From assembly GCA_037833965.1 (NCBI GenBank), contig AP031355.1:24825501-24889500 (forward strand): DNA of 64,000 bases. Direction: 5' to 3'. Every line of letters begins with the position of its first letter. The stretch's first letter is position 1. Below, piece by piece: positions 54,148 to 64,000 of the stretch. The position numbers were made by a program, and so were the translations under genes. The stretch comes from Marchantia polymorpha subsp. ruderalis. Lineage: Eukaryota; Streptophyta; Marchantiopsida; Marchantiales; Marchantiaceae. The notes beneath the pieces were generated by a model. It had not been told where the DNA came from. It was given only the letters and a program-made list of their open reading frames with translations, and did no database searches.

Positions 54148-54797
54148 TGTAATAACCCACCAAAGGCTAAAACTGCAGTATGGTGGTAAAAAGATCGAAT
54201 CCACAGGGACAAAGGCAACACACAGAGTAAAAGTGTCACGTTTAACAGACTTTTGTAGAGTTTGAATTCTAGGCGACTGTCACTCCCAGAAATACTGCAG
54301 TGCTCGACTCGGAGGCTCGACTCGGAGGAGGATCTCAACTCGGAGGATGCTCGGAGGATGCACGGTACAGCGTGGTCACTCAACACACACACACACACAC
54401 CTGAAACTGGCAAAAAGCACAACTCGGAGGTCGGTCAGGACCTCCGCTTTGGATTTCAGGAGGAAAGTGTCTCAAAAGTTCACTCAGAGGTTCTGCAGGT
54501 AGTGACTCCCACTCCGGCTTTTAGCAAAACCCCCTCCTGAGGTGTCTGCGCCGGAAGCGTAGCTTCCTTAAACGCTGGAAGCGCGTGAGTAGAGACGCCT
54601 CAAAAAAGGAGCTTTTGCCGAAGGCGCCGAAGACATTGGCGTTGGTACATCCGACTACGCGATTCTTCGTGACCTCGTGACGATCTCATCAATCCACTCT
54701 ATTTAACGTACCCTTTTCTAACTACAAACACTGCTTCGGTACTAGTTTTCTAAAATTGTTTAAATTCTGCAAAAAAAACAAAAAGTGTGTTACCACA
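54148..54797 (-). repeat. E2 5' LTR, internally deleted (650 bp)
   Basis: Both termini are intact, but the interior jumps from U5 (before GGCTTTTA) to U3 near the LTR start (after TTTTAGCAAAACC), using shared TTTTA. The U3 gene, TATA box, hairpin and most of R are gone, so this LTR should not drive transcription. It contrasts with the expanded left arm of the same element. Confidence 0.85.
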
Positions 54798-54802
54798 AGA
54801 CA
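54798..54802. repeat. E2 target-site duplication, right
   Basis: AGACA, matching the single copy in the uninterrupted homologue near 62975 and, with one change, AAACA at 18220-18224. Confidence 0.8.
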
Positions 54803-55390
54803 CACTCCGCTCGATCGCCTTCTGCGGCGGACGTCGGCGACAAAGAGGATACGGTCGAAGATCGACAAGCGGGCGACGGGGATGTAGCATGGCCACATTC
54901 ACCCACCGCCTTGGACATTTTAGCGAAGAGCAGCGAAGCTGCAGCTGTGCCTTCGCAGGCAGCACCCGTAGACGACGTGCAGCCCCACTCGGGTCAGTCG
55001 CCAATGCAATCAATGGCGACTGAAATCCTTAACTCGGATGATGACGACGGAGGCTCCACAGAAGCAATGTCGGGAGCAGGGGATACCGAGGAGGAGGAGG
55101 AGGAAATTGTTGGAGCGCCGGCGGCGGCGCTCTCTGAGCAGGTGATACCGTTGCTGAAGTACTTGGATCGCAAATTTGATAAATACGCCGATCCACTGCA
55201 GCCGGGATCCTACATCGAATTAGTGCGCAGGCGGACTCGCACTAAAGTCCACACTAGCAAGCTACTAGCTAGGACGGACCGGGAGTTGAAGGACTTGAGG
55301 GAGAAGCATGCCTGTTTGTGGGGTCAGTACAACCTTGTGAGGAAATCGCACGCCCTCGACAGGATGAAGAAGGAGAGACTGGAAGAGCTC
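54798..55390 (+). pseudogene. U3 gene, B family: interrupted copy, right half
   Basis: Continuation of the gene at 16305-18224 after E2. The frame from about 54803 reads through PSAADVGDKEDTVEDRQAG, SPTALDILAKSSEA, MATEILNSDDDD and ALSEQVIPLLKYLDRKFDKYADPLQPGSY into the start of the coiled coil. It is cut at 55390 by the terminus of another minus-strand LTR. The first five bases are the E2 target duplication (AGACA). Confidence 0.85.
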
Positions 55391-55815
55391 TGTAATAACC
55401 CACTAAAGGCTAAAACTGCAATATAGTGGTAGAAAGGTCAAACCCACAGGGACAGAGGAACACACAGGGTACAAAGTGTCACGTTTAACGGACTGTTGAG
55501 GAGTTTGAATTCTCAGGCGACTATCACTCCCAGAAATACTGCAAGTGTCCACTCGGAGCGCACTCGGAGGTCGCACAGTGCAGCGTAACACACACACACA
55601 CACACTCCTGAAACTACAGAAACACAACCCAAAGATCCGTTAGGACCTCTACTCAAGATTTCAGGGGGGAAGGTCTCTCAAGAGTCACTCAGCGAAGATG
55701 CGGGTAGTGACTCCCAACTCCGGCTTTTACAACGCTTCCACTAGCTTGCTGCTAGCGTAGGAAACCCGGTTTGGACTGCCTACTTCGGATCGAAGTCACT
55801 CATACGCGGTGAACA

Positions 55816-55820
55816 ACACT
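55816..55820. repeat. Solo LTR target-site duplication, left
   Basis: ACACT. The same five bases follow the solo LTR at 61191-61195, and the uninterrupted sequence (complement of 5712-5732) has them once. Confidence 0.92.
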
Positions 55821-57065
55821 TGTGGTACCCCACTTTTGGTAATTTTGAGGAAATTAAAACATTTTTGGAAAAACTGTACCCTTGCAGCAATGTAAATAGC
55901 CTTCGGTGCATCAAAACAGAGTGAATCCGGAAGATCGAGGGGATTCTCGAGGGATCTTGTAGAATCTAGGATTTGGGGTGCAGCAGTAAGGATGGGCACC
56001 ACCCTCCCTGCGAGCTCTGCAGTTAGGATCCCTACGGCGCAAGGCGCAAAACCCGCCTTCGGAAGTTGCGTCCGCGGCGGTAGGGAAATCCTTCATATTT
56101 AGGTCAACCCTCGAGCGCCTTGACCGAGTTAGGGTCTCGTTGGAAAGAGCTCGACGCACTGATTCCAACGAGTCCAAGAACGCTTGGAACGGATGAGGAC
56201 TTAGGGAGTTATCACTATTGGAAGATACGTAGACGTTCGCCTTCGGCGGAAGGAGTTCGCCACCGGCGGGAATTCCGCCTACGCGGAAGGGGGATCAAGT
56301 TTTGCCCTATGCGCGGACGAAGGAAGTTCGCCTGTGCACAGGCGAAGTAGGGTTGAGGAGGCGCGAAGTCCGCCTACGCACAGGAGGTCACCTGTGCACA
56401 AGCGCTTCGGCGTCGGCGGGAAATCCGCCTTGGGCCCTAGAAATGCGCCTTGTGAGGTAGAAAGTGTACGGCGCCTTCTGCGCCAGCACAGCGCCGCGGA
56501 CGAGCAAGGAGCCGCCAGAATAATCAAATCCGTACGGACCATGCGGACGGGACGGGTGGATGCGCTCTTAGACGGACGGAGTTGCGGCGGCGGAAGCGCC
56601 GACGAAGAAACAAGGAACGGACAGTCTGGACGGAGACGGCTGACCACGGTCAACGCCTTCCGCGCCAGCGCGTCGCCGCGGACGGAATTTGCCTGCGCAC
56701 AGGCGAGCGCCTGTGCACAGGAGGATGAAGTTCCGCGCCGGCGGAGAATCCGCCGAGGAGTCTGCCTGCGCATAGGCAGGAGTTGAACTTTTGTCCGACA
56801 GTGCGGACACACGCGTCGAGGCAGAAGGGGATTGGCTGAGGAGCGGTACGAACAAGTGTACCGCGCAAGGCGGAAAACTCGCCTTCGGCGCTGCGCTCCC
56901 ATGTCCGCGGGGTAGTACGCTCGCGGAGTTCAAATCCGCCAATTCGAGCGTGAGAGTTTAATCGGCGACGGCGGAGCGTGAAGCCGCGCGTGAGAGCGGA
57001 GACCGTTCCAGCGTAGAGCCGGCGCGGCCATCAAGTGAGACGTCCTCCACGAGCAAGAGCCGACC

Positions 57066-60000
57066 ATGACCTTCGACCGGGCGGCGGAGAGCGTCCCACT
57101 CTTGAATTCGCGATTCCACTCTCTTGTGCGAGCTGCGCGCGTCCATCTGCTGGCTGCTAAGCATTCTCGACGTCGCCGCACAAAGGATTTCTTGGTGATT
57201 GAGGGAGAAGTGAGTGCGCGTGATTTGGAATTGAGGGCGATTAGAGTTTGCCGAGAGAGAAAGGAGCTCGAGCGGTGCGGAAGTAGAATGAGCGGGCGAG
57301 AAAACTCCAGGAACGCAATGACGAGACCGGGCAGATTGCGGATGTTGCCGCTTCGTCTACCACAGAACGGGCTGCGCGCTTTCGAGGAGCGCTTGATAGC
57401 AAGAAAGCTCGATTTCTTGCTATGGGGATGGAACTACATCTGTGCGGATATGGTGAGCGAGTGGCTAGAGCCACAGGGACCACCCTCGCGCGGATTGCGT
57501 CCGCATGTTGATCGGTGGACAGTCCAAGATTGGGCGCAGGCATTGGGAAGATGTGCCGGCATGCCAGGGCATCTCCTCTTCGACAGTGAGAGCATCAAGG
57601 TGACCAAGCAGGAAGAGGCGCAATTTGTGGAGCTGTTCAAGACCGGGAGGTCTACCAAGAATGGGTACAGGACCCGTGATTACAAGGATCGATTTCGCCG
57701 GACTTTGTCCGCGGCGCTGATGCAATTACTGCAGCCACACCGCGCCTGCTACATCACATTGTGGCAGGTCTCTTTGTGGAGTGCGTCATCGAGGGAACTC
57801 CAATTCACTGGGCGAGCATCCTGCACAGGGTGATGCGACAGCACGCTTTTGAGGAGAAGGGGGGGACTCTAAACCATCTCTCTCCTTTCCTCATCAATTT
57901 TTATCGACAGCGGAATTGTTTGACAGCGGCGGAGCTTGAGCGTTTTCCGCCGTTGTCCGTCGACCATCCCGGGAAGTATGTGCGGGAGAATGAGGTCGAC
58001 ACTGATGCAGAGGAGTCACCGACTTCTACTCCATCAAGGCGGAGGGACGAAGGGAGAAACACTCCTGCAGCACGAGTGCCGCGGAAGCGGCGATGGAGAG
58101 AAGAGTCCGAAGAGGAGCAGCATCAAGAACCCTCTGCTCCCATTCGACCGCGGCCGTTGTACGAGTCATACAGCCGGCCGAAGCAGAAGGCACGCAGACT
58201 GGTGTTACCAGCCAACAGTGCGGACACGGCGACGATTGCGACGGAGAAAGGAAGTGCGTCGCCAGAGAAGCATGAGGAAGCGCGGACGTCCGCAGGAGCA
58301 ACGGACCACGCTGCAGCCTCGACGGGCGAGAGGCCGCCTACGGGCCAAGGGCCTCCGGAGTTACCACGTGCGTTGCGGACAGGTGTTCCGTTTGCGCACA
58401 GACGAGACTCCGCGGACGGACGATCCTCCGCGGACAGACGATCACAAGCGGACGTAGATCTACGCTTACGCGTGGGAAGGAGTAGTCCGCCTGTGCACAG
58501 GCGCTCGCCTGTGCACAGGTCGCCTCCACACGTGCCGCCTGTGCACAGGCAGGAATCACCCCCGTTCCAACGTAGGAAGGGGAAGGAGCCGGCGGAAGAG
58601 CCGCCTACGAGACACCGGCCTTCGGGGCCAGACCCTCCAGCGCACCACGCGCCGCGATTTGCGCCTTCGGCGCCAGGGCCTTCGAGCCGAGGAGATACGA
58701 GCAGGGAGTGTGCGGAGGCCACACCATCGGCGGGTAATCCGCCGGTAGATGCGCCTTCGGCGGTAGGGCCTCAGGGCCAAGGGACATCGGGCGAGCGGCC
58801 CCCGACCATGTCGCCTTTGGCGATGGATGTCCGCGGCGCTACGCCTGCGGCGGACAAGGCGCCGGCATTTGCGCTTGCGCACAGACCAAGCACAGCTCCC
58901 GCGGGCCGATCAAGGGAGCAGCAACTGGCGGAGGAGCGGAGTGACTGTCCGCGGGATGAATTTTCGGTGCGCGATGCGCAATCAAACCCCGCGCAGCCAC
59001 CCTCCGCTCGATCGCCTTCGGCGGCGGACGTCGGCGGTAGGGAGGATACGGTAGACGATCAACAAGCGGGCGGCGGGGATGCAGCACGGGCACATTCGCC
59101 TACCGCCTTAGACATTTTGGCGAAGAGCAGCGAGGCTGCAGCCGTGCCTTCGCAGGCAGCACACGTCGACGACGTACAGCCCCACTCGGGTCAGTCGCCA
59201 ACGCAATCAATGGCGACTGAAATTCTCCACTCGGATGATGACGACGGAGGCTCCACCGAAGAAATGTCAGGAGCAGGGGACACCGAGGAGGAGGAGGAAA
59301 TTGTTGGAGCGCCGGCGGCGGCGCTCTCTGAGCAGGTGATTCCGTTGCTGAGGTACTTGGATCGCAAAGTCGATAAATACGCCGACCCACTTCAGCCGGG
59401 ATCCTACATCGAGTTAGTGCGTAGGCGGACTCGCACTAAAGTCCACACCAGCAAGCTACTAGCTAGAGTGGACCAGGAGTTGAGGGAATTGAATGAGAAG
59501 CATGAATGCTTGTGGGGTCAGTATAAACTCAATCAGAAATTATACAAGTACTCCGAGAAGGTGAGGGATGGGAAACTGGAAGAGCTCACCAAGGAGCAGG
59601 TGAAGGTCACAGAAGCACTAATTTCTGAGCAGGCCCAGAATCGGATTTTGTCAGAGGAGCTCGTGCGACAGACGCGGTTGTTAGAACAGTGTCAGCTCGC
59701 ACGGCAGGCGGATGAGGAGGTAATCCGCAGGCTACAGTCAGAGTGTGGCGAATTGAGAGCGCAACGTGCTGGGGCCGAATCGCAATTAGTGGTAATTGAA
59801 GAGGATCGCAGGAAGGAGGCAGATCGCACAAAGGTGGAGACGGCGAAGCGTGTCGTCCACTGTCTCAAGGGCTACGCCCACTGGGAAGTGGCGGCGCAGG
59901 AGAAACTCACACTGCGTGAGTTTGAACTTTGCGCAGCCGGGTTGTTGTCAGGCGACAGTAGGAGTCGGCGGAAGGTAGCAAAGAAGCTCGATGCTTTTCT

Positions 60001-60187
60001 GTCGAAGGCGCAGGATACCATGTCCGCCCTCGAAGTGGAGGTGTCCGCGGCGTTGCAGCGATTGGGACTGCGCAGTCGAGCAGAAGACTGGCAGGGTAGG
60101 GAGTTAGTGCGCGGCAGTCCGTCGCGCAGGAGACGTAGCACAGGTTCCGCGGAGTGTAGTGTAGCGTGGTTCCGTGCAGGCGTGTAG
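57066..60187 (+). pseudogene. U3 gene, B family: near-complete copy, one frameshift
   Basis: ATG at 57066 (MTFDRAAESVPLL). One T is missing from a run at about 57772-57775, so two overlapping frames (57066-57833 and 57761-60187) together cover the gene; the copy at 16305 has the extra T. Without the shift the product would be about 1040 residues. N-terminal region with LRMLPLRLPQNGLRAF, LLWGWNYI and YKDRFRRT; Pro-rich middle whose PVHRR-type repeats are encoded by GC palindromes; SPTALDIL, MATEIL and LLRYLDRK blocks; coiled coil; C-terminal block with KGYAHWEVAAQE and RRRSTGSAECS. The stop lies 25 bp before the TATA box. Same architecture as the A gene. Function unknown. Confidence 0.85.
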
Positions 60188-60212
60188 TGTAGTGCTAGTA
60201 GGATTTAGAAGG

Positions 60213-60220
60213 TATAAAAT
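60213..60220 (+). promoter_or_regulatory. Solo LTR TATA box
   Basis: TATAAAAT between the gene stop and R. It could still drive transcription outward into flanking DNA. Confidence 0.75.
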
Positions 60221-60224
60221 AGTT

Positions 60225-60241
60225 CCAGGCGTTTTGCCTGG
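60225..60241 (+). other. Cap-site hairpin in solo LTR
   Basis: CCAGGC-GTTTT-GCCTGG, as in E1. The minus-strand B copy at 61713-61729 has CAAGGC/GCCTTG, so the paired change occurs within the B family too. Confidence 0.6.
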
Positions 60242-61190
60242 GGTTCTTTCCCAAACTCAGAAGTGCAGATCAGAAACCCATTTCCTTTGCGTGTTTGTGT
60301 CCTCGAGTTCTGTCACCACGCACGAGGAGTTACAACTTAGCGTTCCGCATTTTGTAGCTGAAGGCCTGCGGCCGAATGTTCAGAGCTAGTACATTGGTTA
60401 GAGACTTGAGTAGTTCGGATCTGCACCTGCGGGTGACTGCCGATGCTTAGAGCCAGTGACTAGTTAGATACTTGAACAGTTTCGCCCCTACACCTTCGAG
60501 TGTTCCTTTCTGATTGTACTCCTTTGGGATTTTTCCCCTGAATGCCAAAGTGAAGTTTTACTACTTCGTGTAAGCCTTGGTTGTAAATTCAGGCTACGCT
60601 GCAGCAGGTGCCTTGAGGGTAACCCCTGTAGTATTTCTGGGAATGACAAGTGCCTGAGAATTCAAACTCTTCAATAGACTGTTGTTGTGTTACTGGAATG
60701 TTTCTCAGTGAGTCCTTCAGTGCGGACCTGTGTTCTCTGCGCGTTTTGTGAGTTGAGAGTGTTGTTCACCGCGTATGAGTGACTTCGATCCGAAGTAGGC
60801 AGTCCAAACCGGGTTTCCTACACTAGCAGCAAGCTAGTGGAAGTGTTGTAAAAGCCGGAGTTGGAAGTCACTACCCGCAGCTTCGCCGAGTGTACTCTTG
60901 AGAGACTTTCCCCCTGAAATCTTGAGTAGAGGTCCTAACGGATCTCTGGGTTGTGTTTTTGTAGTTTCAGGTGCGTGTGTGTGTGTGTGTGTTACGCTGC
61001 ACTGTGCGACCTCCGAGTGCGCTCCGAGTGGACACTTGCAGTATTTCTGGGAGTGACAGTTGCCTGAGAATTCAAACTCCTCAATAGTCTGTTAAAACGT
61101 GACACTTTGTACCCTGTGTGTTCCTCTGTCCCTGTGGGTTCGACCTTTCTACCACTATATTGCAGTTTTAGCCTTTAGTGGGTTATTACA

Positions 61191-61195
61191 ACACT
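61191..61195. repeat. Solo LTR target-site duplication, right
   Basis: ACACT, identical to 55816-55820. Confidence 0.92.
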
Positions 61196-61733
61196 CTCAA
61201 CTCACAAAACACGCAGAGAACACAGGTCCGCATTGAAGGACTCACTGAGAAACATTCCAGTAACACAATAACAGTCTATTGAAGAGTTTGAATTCTCAGG
61301 CACTTGTCATTCCCAGAAATACTACAGGGGTTACCTTGAAGGCACCTGCTGCAGCGTAACCTGAATTTACAACCAAGGTTTACACGAAATAGCAAAACTT
61401 TGCTTTGGCATTCAGGGGAAAAATCCCGAAGGAGTACAATCAGAAACAGACACTCGAAGGTGTAGGGGCGAAACTATTCAAGTATCTAACTAGTCACTGA
61501 GCATCTGAGCATCGGCAATCACCCGCAGGTGTAGATCCGACCTACTCAAGTCTCTAACCAATGTACTAGCTCTGAACATTCGACCGAAGGCCTTCAGCTA
61601 CAAAATGCGGAACGCCAAGTGGTAGCTCCTCTTGCGTGGTGACAGAACTAAGGACACAAACACGCAGAGAAAATGAGTTCCTAATCTGCACTTCTGAATT
61701 TGGGAAAGAACCCAAGGCAAAACGCCTTGAACT

Positions 61734-61741
61734 ATTTTATA
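61734..61741 (-). promoter_or_regulatory. B-family LTR TATA box, minus strand
   Basis: TATAAAAT on the minus strand, between the gene end (61778) and the hairpin at 61713-61729, in the same order as in the other LTRs. Confidence 0.7.
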
Positions 61742-61777
61742 CCTTCTAAGTCCTAACTAGCACTACACTGCACTACA

Positions 61778-64000
61778 CTATGCGCCTGCACGGAACCACG
61801 CTACACTACACTCCGCGGAACCAGTGCTACGTCTCCTGCGCGACGGATTGCCGCGCACTAACTCTCTACCCTGCTAGTCTTCCGCTCGACTGCGCAGCCC
61901 CAACCGCTGCAACGCCGCAGACACCGCCACCTCGAGGGTGGACATGGTATCGCGCGCCTTCGACAGAAAAGCGTCCAGCTTCTTCGCTACCTTCCGCCGA
62001 CTCCTACTGTCGCCTGCCACCAACCCTGCTGCGCGAAGTTCAAACTCACGCAGTGTGAGTTTCTCCTGCGCCGCCACTTCCCAGTGGGCGTAGCCCTTGA
62101 GACAGTGGGCGACACGCCTCGCCGTCTCCTCCTTCGTGCGATCTGCCTCTCGCCTGCGATCCTCTTCAATTACCACTAACTGCGATTCGGCCTCCGCACG
62201 CTGCGCTCCCAATTCGCCACACTCTCACTGTAGCCTGCGGATTAAATCCTCATCCGCCTGCCGTGCGAGCTGACACTCCGTCAACAAACGCGTCTGTCGC
62301 ACGAGCTCTTCTGACAGAATCTGATTCTGAGTTTTCTCAGACATCAAATCCTGCGTGGTCTGCACCACATCCCTGGTGAGCTCTTCCACTCTATCCTTCC
62401 GCATCCTGTCGAGGGCGTGCGATTTCCTCTCAAGGTTGTACTGCCCCCATAAACAGGCATGCCTGTCCTTCAATTCCCTCAACTCCTGGTCCATCCTAGC
62501 TAGTAGCTTGCTAGTGTGGACTTTAGTGCGAATCCGCCTGCGCACTAATTCGATGTAAGATCCCGGCTGAAGTGGATCGGCGTATTTATCGAATTTGCGA
62601 TCCAAGTACTTCAGCAACGAAATCACCTGCTCAGAGAGCGCCGCCGCTGGCGCTCCAAGAATTTCCTCCTCCTCCTCCTCGGTATCCCCTGCTCTCGACA
62701 TTGCTTCGGTGGAGCCTCCTTCGTCATCATCCGAGTGGAGGATTTCAGTCGCCATTGATTGCGTTGGCGACTGTCCCGAGTGGGGCTGCACGTCGTCGAC
62801 GTGTGCTGCCTGCGAAGGCACCGCTGCAGCCTCGCTGCTCTTCGCCAAAATGTCTAAGGCGGTAGGCGAATGTGGCCGTGCTACATCGCCGTCGCCCGCT
62901 TGTCGGTCTTCAATCGTGTCCTCTTTGCCGCCGACGTCCGCCGCCGAAGGCGATCGAGCGGAGGGTGTCTGCGCGGGGTTTGATTGCGCATCGCGCACCA
63001 AAATTTCGTCCCGCGAACAGTCAGCCCGCTCCTCTGTCAGGTGTTGCTCCCTCGATCGGTCTTGCGCGAGGGCTGTGTCCGGCCTGTGCACAGGCGCAAA
63101 TGCCGGCGCCTTGTCCGCCGCAGGCGCAGTGCCGCGGACGTCTATCGCCAAAGGCGACATAGCCGGGGGCCGCTCGCCCGATGTCCCTTGGCCCTGAGGC
63201 CCTACCGCCAAAGGCGCTTCTACCGGCGGATTACCCGCCGATGGTGCGGCCTCCGCACGCTCCCTGCTCGCATCTCCTCGGCCCGAAGGCCCTGGCGCCA
63301 AAGGCGCAAATCGCGGCGCGTTGTGCGCCGGAGGGTCTGGCCCCGAAGGCCTGTGTCTCGTAGGCGGATCTTCCGCAGGCTCCTTCCCCTTCCTACGTTG
63401 GAACGGGGGTGATTCCTGCCTGTGCACAGGCGGCACGTGTGGAGGTGACCTGTGCACAGGCGGACTGCTTCTTCCCACACGTAGGCGTAGGTCCACGTCC
63501 GCTTGTGATCGCCGATCCGTCGAGGCTCGCCCGTCCGTCGAGGCTCGCCTGTGCGCAGGCGGAACACCTGTCCGCAACGCACGTGGTAACTCCGGAGGCC
63601 CTTGGCCCGTAGGCAGCCTCTCGTCCGTCGAGGGTGCAGCGTGGTCCGTTGCTCCTGCGGACGTCCGCGCTCCCTCGTTCTTCTCCGGCGACGCACTTCC
63701 TTTCTCTGTGGCAATCGTCGCCGTGTCCGCGCTGCCGGCTGGTAACACCAGCCTGCGCGCCTTCTGCTTCGGCCGGCTGTACGATTCATACAACGGCCGC
63801 GGTCGAATGGGAGCAGTGGGTTCTTGATGCTGCTCCTCTTCGGACTCTTCTCTCCATCGCCGCTTCCGCGGCACTCTTGCTGCAGGAGTAATTCTCCCTT
63901 CGTCCCTCCGCCTTGACGAAGTAGAAGTCGGTGACTCCTCTGCATCAGTGTTGACCTCATTCTCCCGCACATACCTCCCGGGATGGTCGACGGACAACGG
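61778..64000 (-). pseudogene. U3 gene, B family: copy at right edge, partial
   Basis: One continuous frame except for two nonsense codons: TAG at 61874 (Trp in the WQGRE motif elsewhere) and TGA at 62225 (Ser in LQSECGELRAQ). It covers the coiled coil, LLKYLDRK, MATEIL and SPTALDIL blocks, the Pro-rich middle and part of the N-terminal region (SVDHPGRYVRENEVNTD). The 5' end lies outside the window. It supplies the uninterrupted version of the E2 target site near 62970. Confidence 0.85.

Larger units (their letters stand above)
18225..54797 (-). mobile_element. E2: Ty3/gypsy element with rearranged 3' LTR, 36.6 kb
   Basis: The two ends are LTR termini (complement of TTATTACA at 18225; of TGTGGTAACAC at 54797) flanked by a 5-bp duplication, and the flanks are two halves of one B-family gene. 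Reading leftward: 5' LTR (54148-54797), PBS, gag-protease, UAG, pol, polypurine tract, 3' LTR starting at 48389. The 3' LTR should be about 5 kb, but 30 kb separate 48389 from 18225, filled with tandem, inverted and nested LTR copies. The ends and internal region are secure. How the left arm formed is not resolved. Confidence 0.8.
55821..61190 (+). repeat. B-family solo LTR, 5370 bp, carrying the U3 gene
   Basis: Starts TGTGGTACCCC, ends GGTTATTACA and is flanked by perfect 5-bp duplications (ACACT), which proves both LTR boundaries. Host sequence on both sides is minus-strand U5 of the LTR at 55391. Order inside: about 1.2 kb of non-coding, palindrome-rich U3; the gene (57066-60187); TATA at 60213; hairpin; about 950 bp of R-U5 with a GT tract. 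This is the reference for LTR structure here. Confidence 0.95.
55391..64000 (-). mobile_element. B-family LTR, minus strand, running off the window
   Basis: The LTR end (complement of TTATTACA) is at 55391, inserted in the coiled coil of the previous B gene with candidate target AGCTC at 55386-55390. U5 runs to 55820, is interrupted by the solo LTR, and resumes at 61196 with R (hairpin 61713-61729, TATA 61734-61741) and the U3 gene to the window edge. The LTR start and any internal region lie beyond 64000. Confidence 0.85.

Overview
The window is eukaryotic, almost certainly nuclear DNA of a land plant or close relative, and almost all of it is nested LTR-retrotransposon sequence. The plant assignment rests on Ty3/gypsy gag-pol with Athila/Tat-like reverse transcriptase motifs, a primer-binding site matching plant tRNA-Asp with one mismatch, TATA-driven LTRs and 5-bp target duplications. 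I cannot name the species. I recognise no cellular gene. Bases 1-2945 are AT-rich, repeat-poor flank; from 2946 to the right edge everything is retroelement or rearranged retroelement.

Layout. 2946-3115 is the end of a minus-strand LTR, split by plus-strand element E1 (3116-10749: LTR, PBS, gag-protease, then pol cut off after RNase H). 10750-15466 is a patchwork of minus-strand LTR fragments. 15467-18224 plus 54798-55390 is one plus-strand LTR, split by minus-strand element E2 (18225-54797, 36.6 kb, near-perfect 5-bp duplication). E2 has a complete pol (48427-51267), a damaged gag-protease (51268-54064), a PBS, a polypurine tract, an internally deleted 5' LTR (54148-54797) and a 30-kb left arm of duplicated, inverted and nested LTR sequence (18225-48389). 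A further minus-strand LTR (55391 to beyond 64000) is split by a clean 5370-bp plus-strand solo LTR (55821-61190) with a perfect 5-bp duplication.

The central observation is that the LTR itself carries a long gene. Between the LTR start and the TATA box, inside U3, lies an open reading frame of about 850-1040 codons. Its product has an N-terminal globular region of about 230 residues, a Pro/Ser/Thr/Arg-rich middle and a C-terminal coiled coil. Two main LTR families, called A and B here, carry diverged versions that differ mostly at synonymous codon positions; a third, C, is seen only as fragments. The gene would lie downstream of pol in the 3' LTR of genomic RNA and be duplicated into every LTR, so solo LTRs remain gene-bearing units. 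In one LTR the gene is present three times in tandem (period about 3377 bp).

Expression signals are also unusual. Gag-protease and pol are in one frame, separated by a UAG in the tobamovirus-type readthrough context (UAG CAA YUA) in both elements. The PBS is 22 nt from the LTR end, with a small hairpin between them. A covarying hairpin sits just after the TATA box. U3 and the U3 gene are studded with short GC-rich palindromes.
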